The translations under genes and the position numbers were made by a program. From assembly GCA_015680685.1 (NCBI GenBank), contig MNCI01006839.1:462766-526765 (forward strand): 64,000 nt of DNA, in the 5' to 3' direction. This document shows positions 46,537 through 57,056 of the stretch, one piece after another (the first letter of the stretch is position 1; the number at the start of each line of letters is the position of its first letter). The notes beneath the pieces are model-generated. The model saw nothing but the letters and a program-made list of their open reading frames with translations. It did no database searches and had not been told where the DNA came from. The DNA is from Gnetum montanum. Its lineage: Eukaryota > Streptophyta > Gnetopsida > Gnetales > Gnetaceae.

Positions 46537-47050
46537 CATCTGTTCCCACTTGTCATACACATCCTGAACCAGTGCAACACTGCTGGGATTACCAAACGCT
46601 AATCATTACTAGGTTACCAAGTGTTCCACACATGCTCAAGGTGGTCGTATTGAGTGTGCTTAGTTGGGAGAGTTAACAAGGTGAGAGAGAGAACATTAAT
46701 TAACTAAGGAAAGCATTAAATAACTGTAAATAACATTAAATAAGCTATTCTGAATGTTGCAAGGTTTATCACAAAGTTCATTTTTATTTCCGGTCACAAG
46801 GTGTGCTCAGGTACACAATGCTTGAATATAGATTTGTTCACTTTATGACTCTTACTATGGGCACTCAAAAATATTCTAACTCTAAGAAGAGAAAAAGGCA
46901 AGAGTTTGAGTAAGGGACTAAGACTAAATTAACTCACTATTTTTCTATTGCCAAACCAAGTGCACCTGCCTCTTATTTATATGTGACAAAATAGGCCTTG
47001 ATATCGAATATCCGATATCACTTGGAAGGCTCCGATATCGCGGCTCATCA

Positions 47051-49050
47051 TACCCCCACAACTGAATGAAAACTCATCCTCAAGTTCCTTACAAAATATT
47101 GGAAATGTATGGGATTATTGACTGAATGAGAACTTGACAATGATAGGGAATAACGGACTCAAAGTGCCTGGTGAACGGATCGACAAACATATTACAACAT
47201 TGGTGTTCACACCCATTGTGGTGAACACTGTACATAGATGACATCCAGACTCTCATCTGATAGCTTGAAGAGAAAGAGAGAGAGAAAAGAAAATGAGGCG
47301 CATTGCTACTGATGTCAGAAATGTGCACTCCATTATTTATCCATAGCCACATGATGAAGCATGTTCCTTGCATAATTGCTCCCACTCCAGTCCATCCCAA
47401 GTGCTTCCTCCTATTCCAATCCATTGTTCGTGTAATCACCATATGCACACACAACAGTCACGAATTAGCAAGGATAGATAAGCCAAAATGTAGTTGATAC
47501 CTTCCCTCGATATAAGTGCATTGGCTGGGTTGTGGGTGTGGCGGATACTGGGTTAGAGGTTTTTAATTGATAACTACCCAAGGTGTAGGGGTGAGATAGG
47601 TAATTGAGTGAAAAAATTTGTGACAGGGCCCCCACGACTAAGAGCGAACCTCCGGTAGCAATAGGGTGGAAATATTGAAGGAACAAGAAAGATAAGAGAA
47701 ATAACAACGGTGAAGCCAATAAAATGGATGTCATGGATGGGGATGAAACAAGAAATGGTTGATTGCAAAGAATGGTTAAGGAAAAGAACTTAACAATTAC
47801 ACCAAAAAGGAATGTCAGTGGGTCCTCCCCAAAGCAGGCTCATGCCTTTTATGCCCTGATAGACCCGCATACCAAAGAGTTCGTAGACTCTAGGAATGAC
47901 ATATGGAGTAAGGGTTAAGAACTTACCCACAAGAAGTTACCAAAGACAAACAAGGCCTCAAACAAGATATAGGCTGATCATAAAACCAGCAATGAGATGG
48001 AATATGGGAAGAAATATGGAAGGAGAGGAGAAAATGGAATGGGATCCCAAGAGCAAGGTTGTGTAAAGTTCCTTTTGTATTATATGGTTAAGGTGACTGA
48101 ATAAAATTCATCCCAAGTCCGGACTCACCAACCACATCCAGTGACCTCGCATCAATACATTGGACCAACCCATCCTCTTGAAGCAACAAGAATGCATTCA
48201 TAGAGTCACCACCATTCCAAGGAGAGAAAGATAGAGAAGCAGGAAGCGAGAAAGGGCCTTAGTTAGAGGGAACTTTTAGGCATGGGTAACATGTCTTTCC
48301 AGTGCCATAACTAGCATTTGTAGCCCATATTTGGTTATTATGCCTTAGGGATGTGCTTTGAATTCTCACCATTTTTTTCATCATTTTTTTTGTGAGAACC
48401 ACACCATGCAAAGACTTATTTTATTCATTCGACTTCTTGATGTTTGGTCATTGACGAAATGGTGGGAAACCCATGAAAAGCATCCAAGTACCCAAGAGAA
48501 TAGCCAGCACGAGTGCATCAAATCCCCTTGAAGTCACACCCTTTTCAATCATTGAGTCATTCCTTGGTTTGAAGAATACCAAGTCACCAATTCATTAATA
48601 AGTTTACTTAGAAAAAGGGACAGTACATTTCCAAGACAAGGGAGACCATAGAGTTGAATGAAGGAATGGATGACATGGACCCATTTCCTGTTTTATCAAA
48701 AGAACCATATCTTTATGTCAACATCAAAAGTCAAAGGTAAAAACCAAACATTAGCAATCAACATTATTATAGTCCAACCCATCATCGTGAGCACTTATTA
48801 TATGACAAATGAAAGAAAATCAAATAAAGAAATAGTAAAAATGTGAACAATGGTGTAAAAAAAAAGTAAATATGAAAAAAATGTGTAAAAAAAAAATACA
48901 AAAGGAACTAAGAGCTGAGAATGATTAGCATTGGTGGCCTTCTCCCCCACAACTGAGTTGGAAGGAGGAGATCTAAAATAACAAGTAGGGTTGTCTACCA
49001 ATAGAGGTAGTATTGGTACTAGCTATTCTAGGCTCATGGAAAGGTTTGGT
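47051..49050 (-). other. E3 3' noncoding region
   Basis: No gene is seen. The order of parts equals that of E1: polypurine-type tract at the LTR, hairpin (47,812-47,862), GCATGGGTAACATGTCTTTC phrase at about 48,279, ACCACACCATGCAAAG at about 48,399, A-rich block at about 48,840-48,910. Confidence 0.6.
47812..47862 (-). other. Conserved hairpin, copy in E3
   Basis: Stem ATGTCAG (47,812-47,818) / CTGATAG (47,856-47,862) around a 37-nt loop with GGGTCCTCCCCAAAGCAGG and the inner pair AGGC/GCCT. Against E2 two inner stem positions change on both sides (C-G to T-A and A-T to C-G). One further pair is mismatched in the minus-strand RNA. Confidence 0.6.
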
Positions 49051-50200
49051 CTATTGGATGTTGACAAATAATTTTTTATTTGGGCTCTCAAGTTTGTAAG
49101 TCATCATGGCCCCTGAAGGAAAAGTTGCATGAATAATATAAGGTCCTTCCCATAGTATTTGAAATTTAGTGTGTTGTGGCACATGTGTGGGGTTCCAATA
49201 AAGGACCTTATCTCCCAATTGGTATTTAACTTTTCTAATTTTCAAGTTATGATGTTGTTTATTAAAGGCCTTGTGTAATTCATTAGATGACAGGGTGATT
49301 AATCTATTCTCATCTAGCAGGTTAAAGTTCATTAATCGTTCTTTTTGTGCTAGATTAAGGTCAAGGTTGAGATCACACGCTGTAGATAGTGTACGGAGTT
49401 CTACTTGAATAGGAAGTGTTGGGAGTTTTCCGTACACTAACTCATAAGGAGAGTAGCCTATAGGGAGTTTCCATGTGGAGTGATATGCCCAAAGCGCATT
49501 GTTCAGTTTGGTGCTCCAGTCTCACCTATATTTGCTAATGGTTCTTATCAATATTTTCGTAATCTTCTTATTGGTTACTTTGGCTTGACCATTCGGTTGA
49601 GGGTGATATGATGTAGTCAGCTTGTGTTCTACTCCTAAGCGTTGCATCAACTTTCGAAAAGTCACACCTGTAAAGTGTATACCATTGTCAGAAATAAGTG
49701 CATGAGGCACACCAAACCTATTAACGATTTGTTGTTGAACAAATCATGCAGTAGTAGATGATGTACAATCCATAACAACAACTACTTCTACCCACTTTGA
49801 GAAATAGTCAACAGCAACAACAATGTAGGATTTTCCATTGGACATTGGTGTAATTGGTCCCCATAAAATCAATTCCCCATATGTCGAAGGGTTTTAAAGG
49901 TTGAATCCATTGTTGTGGACCCTTCATCCTAGCAGTCATTCCCCCATCATGTTGACAATGCTCACAAGATTGGATGGAATGATGAGCATCCCAAAACAAT
50001 GTTGGCCAATAATATCTTGCAAGTAGGATTTTAATGGCTATTCATCTCCCAGCATAATGACCCCCACAAGGACCCTCATAAGCATCTTGGAGAACTCGTA
50101 ACTGATCTACATCGGGAACACATCATCGGACCAAGCCATCAGGACATACCTTATAAAGATGTCCATTGATTTCCATGAAATATTTGGCTCAATGAAGAAA
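49051..50200 (-). pseudogene. E3 integrase, decayed
   Basis: In order on the minus strand: zinc-binding part with SCEHCQHDG (about 49,945-49,975), FDIWGIDFMG with the first catalytic Asp, ALISDNGIHF with the second Asp (49,522-49,710), and NGQAKVTNKKI, where the catalytic Glu of GQAEV is Lys. The C-terminal domain MYGKLPTLPIQVEL ... YQLGDKVLYWNP follows at 49,051-49,437. The lesions differ from those of E1. No chromodomain. Confidence 0.75.
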
Positions 50201-50203
50201 TTG

Positions 50204-50866
50204 CTATTTCTTTTTAGCATCTAACTCTTGTGGTGTTTCTTTTGTACGGAGGCAGGTAAGAATGCTACTATACCAATTTATTTCTGTGGTTAATTGATTA
50301 TTTACTACACCTACAAAGAGGAATTCATTAGGAAAGTGATTAGACAGTGTATACTCATCCTCTTTGTTATCCCATCTTAATTGAGATAAATGATTAGCAA
50401 TAACATTCTTAGTGCCTTTATGATCTATCATCATAAAATCAAACTCTTGTAAGATTACGAGTCATCATATGATGCAAGGGCTCACCATTGGTTTATTCAG
50501 CAAGAACTAAATTGCACTATGGTTTGTGTGTATAAATACCTTATAGCCCAAGAAATAGTGCCTAAACTTATCTGGTGCAAACACTACAACCATTAATTCC
50601 TTTTCTATTGTGATGTAGTTGAGTTGTGCACTAGCAATACTCCTACTTGCACAGTGGATGTAATAAGGATGTTTTTGGTCATCTAACTGTGTAAGTACAG
50701 CTCCTAAAGCATAGTTGGACACGTCAGTCATTATGTGAAATGGTCTGGACCAGTTAAGAGCTTGTAGAATAGGTGTTTCTACAAGCTTTTGTTTTAAAGT
50801 TTGAAAAGCTAACTCACATTCTCTAGTCCATTCAAAAGGTACATCCTTTTTCGTTAGTTCAACCAA
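50204..50866 (-). pseudogene. E3 RT thumb and RNase H, decayed
   Basis: ELTKKDVPFEWTRECELAFQ starts the RT connection; IMTDVSNYALGAVLTQLDDQ, AQLNYITIEKELMVVVF and VFIHTNHSAI are RNase H blocks. The TNH triplet replaces the usual TDH, as in E1. Close to E1 at the same positions, with separate frame breaks. Confidence 0.75.
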
Positions 50867-50869
50867 TGA

Positions 50870-51850
50870 TTTTGTAACCCTTGAAAAGTTCTCTATGAAT
50901 CTTTTATAATGGCCATTGTGTCTAAGGAATGATCATATGTCTTTTACAGTTTCAGGTTGACGTGTGATTCCTTGGATGACTTTAATCTTTTCAGGGTCTA
51001 CCTCTATCCTTGTTTGTAAAATCTTATGCCCTAATACTACACCTTCTTGGACCATTAAATGGCTTTTTTTCCAGTTAAGCCTTAAATTAATTTCAACACA
51101 TTGTTTTAGTACTTACTCTAATGGGTCCAATGCTTGATCAAAGTTTGCTCTGTAGGTGGAGAAATCATCCATGAAGACCTTTACACCATTCTCATTTGCT
51201 GCTGAAAGATACTTAGAACCAAACGTTGAAACATTGCAGGAGCATTGCACAAGCCAAATAGCATTGTTTGTATGAAAATGTCCCCCAAGGACTCATGAAC
51301 GTGGTCTTGGCTTGGTCTTCTAGTACTATTTGGATTTGGCTGTATCCACTGTACCCATCCAGAAAACTATAGTAGCGATGCCTTGCAATGGTGTTTAAGA
51401 CTTGGTCGACGAATGGCAATGGAAAGTGGTCTTTGACTGTTACCATGTTCAGTAGCCTAAAGTCTATACACACCCTCCATTTACCTCCCTTTTTGGGCAC
51501 AATAACTAATGGACTAACCCATTCACTATCAGCAATGGGGTAGCTGAACCCAGCTTTTAGAAGTTGTTCAATCTCTTCTTTAACCACTTACTTCAACTTT
51601 GGGTTTAATCGCCTCTGTGGTTATTGTCGAGGCTTCATGGAGAGGTTAGTGTAAATTATATGTTGGCATATCCTAGGGTATATTTCAATTAATTTAGGAT
51701 ATGACTAAGTAAAGGCTTTCGACCATTTGTTCACCATTTTTAGTAGCCTCTCTTTTTGTTGAGGGGCGAGCTTAGAATTAATAATTACTGATTTTCCATT
51801 TTTGAGAAATGTGTACTCCATACCGATGGGCAACGATTTTAACTCCAGGG
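50870..51850 (-). pseudogene. E3 reverse transcriptase, active site intact but frame broken
   Basis: 51,213-51,587 gives VKEEIEQLLKAGFSYPIADS, WVSPLVIVPKKGGKWRVCID and FLDGYSGYSQIQI. After a frameshift near the MPFG position the active site KVFMDDFSTY is intact at about 51,160-51,180. It is the better preserved RT of the two autonomous-type elements. Confidence 0.8.
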
Positions 51851-51959
51851 GCTCTTGCTTAAATTTTTTAGGGATTTCCAACTTTCCCCAGTTGAGATTT
51901 TTAATGTCGAGACTTGGAAGTCGGTGAGGGACTTACTCTAATGTGTCTATGCTATCAAT

Positions 51960-52261
51960 ATACGCGCAAGTCAAACCCTTAGTTGGTTCCATGCATATAG
52001 TTGAGTTGCTCTCTTGGTCAGCTATCATCCACTGGGTGCCTTCCTGTCTTATGGCTACTACATACAGGCATCTTGGTATGTTAGTTACTTGTGCACACTA
52101 GTTGCATGCAAGTAATGTTACACGTTGTATGAACTAGGACTTCTGCATGCAATTACACCCCGTGTCACTGTATGCAATGCACAAAACTTTCTTCTTCTTG
52201 ATCTTTCCAAACATATCTTTCTTTGATATCTCTACGGAAAGATCACGTATTCCTAGGTGTG
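51960..52261 (-). pseudogene. E3 protease region, part left of E4
   Basis: Matches E1 33,000-33,240, downstream of the protease core: GCxxxQKxW-type text near 52,140-52,170 and the segment corresponding to LEISKENEFRKIEKKR. It ends at GTGTG (52,257-52,261), the target duplication of E4, and continues at 60,002. Confidence 0.6.
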
Positions 52262-52345
52262 TGATGAGTCATGAATTGTTGATCGTGATATCACACCCAT
52301 AATATCGCGTACGCAATATCATATCCTAGACGTGATATCGCAGTG
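52262..52345 (+). repeat. Inverted U3 fragment at the left border of E4
   Basis: TGATGAGTCATGAATTGTTG and about 62 more bases with GATATC palindromes equal the U3 start of the LTR in plus orientation, while E4 itself is minus-oriented. It is joined at about 52,345 to internal sequence that in E2 lies about 110 bp inside the 3' LTR. Confidence 0.75.
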
Positions 52346-52389
52346 TGGAATCAGAACAAAATTGAGACACAACACAAAGAATGCAAAAG

Positions 52390-55205
52390 AAAGTCCTATA
52401 ACTACAAAATTGGGTGGAACTCATGTAGTTCTTGGTGGCGGTGGCTCCTTCATGGGTGCCTTTCCCTTGTCTTGCGCTCCAGGTCTTGGGATTTGATGGC
52501 GTTGAAGTATGGCCTAGAGTTTCTCCTCTTTAGTTTAGGGATCCTGTGCCGTCCATGCTAATGTTCCGATGTTTGATGGAGTCAGCACCTCCCATGGGCA
52601 TAGTAGTTGCAGAAACATTTTATTTTCTTTGACATACCAAGCCACAAACACCCACTGTTCCTCCTCGTAGGCTCTGGCTTTGTCTTTGTATTCTTGAAAA
52701 TCTGTGAGTTGTCGAGCCAAGTCTGTTGTGACACCTTTCTGCTCTTGGTATCTTGCTTCAACCACCTCGAGTTCAGAATTTGAAACCTCCAATTTTTGCA
52801 ATTTTTTCTTATGTTCTACAAATTCAATTTCATATTTGACGTAGGTGGTGGCTACTTGTTGCTCAAGCTCTATTCTCGGCCTTGCTGTTAACATGGCAAG
52901 GTTGGCATACCACAGGTTTGCCAACTCCATGTACTCTGTAAGGTCTTGGATCTACAGGTCCCAGCTCTTAACTTCTACCTGGTGGGAAAATGCATATATG
53001 TCCAATGTGGCCTGCCAGTCAGTGTGTTGAGCACTGAGAGTGTTGATGTGGGCCTTGGCCATATAGATCTCCTTCTCGATGCTTTGTTTATACATCCCCA
53101 CCTAGTCCCTGAAATGCTCCTTTAGTTTCTCATGCCATTTAGCCTCATTCTACCATGCGCTTATTTCAATGACCATATTCTAATAGATGGCATGTACCTC
53201 CTCCATTAAGAGGATCCGATTTTCCTTGGCTAAGCGGTTCATGTCTTAGTTGACCTTGATTAGTTATTCTCACAAATATTGAAAATTTTCTTTGAGAAAA
53301 TTCTTTTGTTTCTCCATAGAGGTCAACTGAAGGTTGTTAGCAACAAGTTGATTGTTCTCCTCTTGTAAGGCTTTGAGTGCCTTGGTATGCATGTAAGTTT
53401 GCGCTTGTGCCATAGAGGCATCCTAAATAGCCTTATCTTTTTCTTCTGCCACCCTTTTATTCTATCAACAATTTAGTAAGTTGCTCAGTTCTGAAAGTGT
53501 CCAGCTGATCTGCGAGAACGAATTGAGAAGGATCCTGCTATGCTGCTTGCAAGGTCATGAGCCTTTCTTGCAATCTTTGCACTTCTGCTTCAGTGTGGTC
53601 AGCCTTCATGTCCGTCAAGACTAGCTTCCCCTTGGTGGAAATGAGGTTTGATTGTATTGTTGTAACATCCTGTGGGATGTTAAATAAGGACATCATTACC
53701 TATCCTATTTTTCACAATCGGTTAAGTACATCCTCATGTTCTGTAGGAGTCATTGAGGTACCGGCCAGAATTTGAGCATCTCGTGCTCCTGTAAGATCTG
53801 CCGATGGCACAACAGACATATTGAATGATTCTTTAATGTGATCTGCAACCACTTCTATGGATCCTACTGCATCCTGGTGCTGCATGACCACCACTGTGGC
53901 CCTTCACCAGTTTTCAACTACACCTGAAAGGATGCAGCATTCTCTGAAATCTATTGTGACCAAGCGCTCTCTCCTCCTCCTGTTTCAATGGATACTTCAC
54001 CCTATGCGTGATTCATAGAAACCGTAGGCTATACAACATCGTTGATGACGCAGAAAAGATTTGCATCATCATGACTTCCCCAAATGACCGTCTTAGCGAT
54101 GGCCTTGAGATGGCTCATCGATGGTTTATAATCTTGCGGCGATGGCGATGGTTGATCTTGCTGGCCCATGCTAGGCCCTGCTTCTTGTTGTTAACTGAGT
54201 CCCATGCTTGGAAGTTGGTTGGGTCTGCAAGTTGAGTTGCAGTTGGCCCTGCCATCTGTTCTTTTTCTTGTTCTAGCCCCAGTGTCTCACTAGTGACTTC
54301 CCTTACAGCTGGTGGCTTTAGCAGTTTTGCATATGAAGCATTTTGGGCTTTTCGGAGGACATCGTTGGTGTATCCTGTGATACCAGCACATCTGCACAGC
54401 TTCTTGATAAGACAAGGGAAGGGCAACGCAAACTTCCCTACCTTCTGTTCTTCAAACCACCTCAGGATCTCTGTAAAATATAGATGAGGCAGGTTAGCAT
54501 TAATCTTTCCCATCAACACTGCACATCCTCTTGCCACATATGTTGAAATTATTTTTAAACCTTTTGTGGGGAAGATGTGATAAGTCCCTATTTTGAAATA
54601 AATCCTCTCTTCCGTCATCAACTACCCAAAGGTCTCATCTTTCTTGCCGTATGCCCTGTCTAATCAAATTTGTCGTGCATTAAGGTCTGAGCAGGTGGAC
54701 AACTGAGCAACCTTTGGCCCTGTATTTGAAAGGTTTAATACTTCTGAAATGGCTTGAACAGAGAAATCAATAGTCACACCATAAATGTTAACCATGGTGC
54801 CTTGTTCTTTGTTGTGCCAAAATTGGTACATTTCCCCTAAGTACCAGGAACCACTGTCAAAGAGGATAGGCCATAATAGGGACCCTTTGAGGTGATCCCT
54901 AATGGCCTCCAGAGAAAATTCTGCGAAAGGTCCAAAGTTTAATTTCACGATCACTATAGTAAATATGGACCTTTCATGGATGGCTTGAACACAATCCTGG
55001 GACAACGTGAGATGTCGTCCCTATTCAAATGTTGTAGTAGCTTCTCCTTCTGCCTACCTTGATTGTACAGTGGCAGGGTCTTCTTGGTGGATACTAAATG
55101 ATTGTTCCTCCTACTCTGCATGTTGTTTGGCAGGAACATGTCCTTCACCTCTCCTAGGTCACTTAATCCCACCTTGAGCAAGACCTTCCTGTTGTCTACA
55201 TTTCA
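52390..55205 (-). pseudogene. ORF-X: env-position ORF of E4, PF20167-like segment
   Basis: About 2.8 kb of minus-strand coding potential between the noncoding block and the 3' end, in several frames. The start (KVLLKVGLSDLGEVKDMFLP, about 55,100-55,180) matches the E2 remnant. 54,664-55,005 contains WHNKEQGTMVNIYGVTIDFS followed by VQAISEVLNLSNTGP, resembling the Pfam family of putative plant transposon proteins (PF20167); this is from memory, not searched. 54,115-54,621 has FTEILRWFEEQKVGKFALPF and a charged tail. 52,535-52,930 is Glu/Lys-rich with coiled-coil character. No Env features (signal peptide, membrane anchor) are evident. Function unknown; in Athila elements an env-like ORF sits at this place. 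Confidence 0.5.
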
Positions 55206-55215
55206 AGGCCATTTG

Positions 55216-57056
55216 CAATCACACGAGACCAATTATTAGTAAGGTTGTTACCAAAGTTAGGTTATACCTTACTGCTTGCCTTAATGAATTTGTTTTATCT
55301 CTGTGTGACATTAATTATTAGGAGAAAATATCCCCAAAAGATTATAATATTGAATCCTCTTTGCTTAGGTGGTTTCCAAATCTAGTTTCCCAGTATAACT
55401 AAGGAGATGAAATTGGTTTTGGCACATTTATCCTTAATTTTATAACTAATTACCCTTACTAATGTCCTTTGGGCGATGACAAATGTCAAAAAATTTATGT
55501 GCTATTTAGTGTGTGCCCTTTCCCCACGACTAAGCTGAACACTCTGGGTTCAAGTAGGTTCAAACGGAATGAAAATCAGAGTACTAGTGAGCGAGTTATG
55601 GATATGAAAGCAAGGGACGCACAATCGCAAGTCGTAGAGAGAAATTTGAAAAATTTCCCCCGCATGAACAGTTGCAAATGATGTTAAGTAGCATAGGGGG
55701 GTCACGTATATATATATCTTTATAGAATGTATCAAATTTTTAATATTTTTTTGAAATTAAACATGGTAAACTAAGGACATCTCGACGAGTGTTAAAGGGT
55801 TCCAGGGTAATTCAACTAGTTCTGAAGGCATGAAAATTATGATGGTGTGGAATTTATCAATAAGGACCTCGGATGGTAAGGGAGATAAAAAGGCTATGTG
55901 ATGGTTCATGGGAACGTTGAATCGGAGGGATAGTAATAAGGGAAAGAATATCATTGATAATACACTGAGGGTAATAGATGATGTGCGGAAGATGTGTTAT
56001 GAATGAAAATTACAAAAAAAAAATTACGCAAGTGGATCCTCCCCAAAGTAGGTTCCAACCTATAATGCGCTTGTGTAACCATGCCTTAAAATGTCTGTAG
56101 GCACTAGAAGGGTTAAATGTAATCCACACTAGTTCCACAAACACACACATGAATGAGGTAAGAATTCTATGCTACACAAGACACGAGCTACAATTACATG
56201 AACAGCAAGATGAGATGGACTATAGAAGGGATTGTAGAGATTAGGATATGAGGTAACTGACCCAGGGTACAATGAATCCTATGTGTAAGGCATGATTAAT
56301 GTATCATTAACCCGTTGTTCCAAGATCAGGACCAAGTCCATTCCTTTGATCAGTGACACCACATTGTTTTATCTCATGATGAGTGACTATGAGAGTACCA
56401 TAACAACAAGGTGTACGATCACTTGGCATTTTGTTCAAAGGAGGAGTGATTTTTGCTTTATGGCACTTTCTTTATTTTTTGTTTGTTTGTTTTTGAATGC
56501 TGAATCCAGAGAAGCCATCAACCTTCAGGCATGGGTGCATGTCTTTTCAATGGGACCTGCTATAATAGCATTGGATTTTTGAGTGCCTTGTGATTACTCT
56601 TACTCCCATTTTGCGTTAGATCTACAAGGATCTTAGTATAACCATGTTGCGTGATAACTCTCACAGACATCACCAAAGAGAATTCGCAAGTCCCCTTGAT
56701 GTCACACCCTAATCATTCCTTCTTAATCCATCCTTCTTCATTCTGGGTACAATGAACACAGAATTAATTTTAAGTTTTAAGAATGTCAAGAATATCACTG
56801 TACCCTCAAATAGAACCTCTTATTTATAGAATGGATGAGTGGGTGTCATGGGCTCACTGTCCAAATAACTGATCACTCGAGACTCGACAACATAGAACAC
56901 ACCTCAACCAACAAGCCACATGAGTGTTTTATTCGTAGATGAGCTTACTTATAAAGAGATAAAAAGACAAAAAGATAAAAAGATAAAATAAGAAATTGAA
57001 AAATGAAAAACTGGAAAACAAAAAGTTGTAAAATTAAAGAGAATGAAAAATATTTA
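55216..57056 (-). other. E4 noncoding block between gag and ORF-X
   Basis: No gene is seen. It is closely related to 23,216-24,660 in E2. It includes the hairpin at 56,024-56,078, the phrase CAGGCATGGGTGCATGTCTT (56,526) and the A-rich block at about 56,950-57,040. Confidence 0.6.
56024..56078 (-). other. Conserved hairpin, copy in E4
   Basis: Stem TTACGCAAG (56,024-56,032) / CTTGTGTAA (56,070-56,078), 9 pairs with one mismatch in the minus-strand RNA; 37-nt loop with GGATCCTCCCCAAAGTAGG and inner pair TAGGTT/AACCTA. Confidence 0.6.

Larger units (their letters stand above)
45520..47050 (-). repeat. E3 3' LTR, left end truncated, split by a solo LTR
   Basis: The text from about 45,520 matches position about 100 onward of the reversed LTRs (compare 11,620: GTTGTCTTCCCAG...TATGGTTAAGTAA). 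It is interrupted at 45,706, resumes at 46,532 and ends CGGCTCATCA at 47,050, followed by CCCCCACAACTGAATGAAAA. The reversed TATA box is at 46,974-46,981. Its outer U5 end is missing. Confidence 0.75.

Noticed and set aside
47089-47768. 121- and 89-codon minus-strand frames in E3
   Set aside because: They lie in the 3' noncoding region, are not conserved as frames in E1, and have no recognisable domain.
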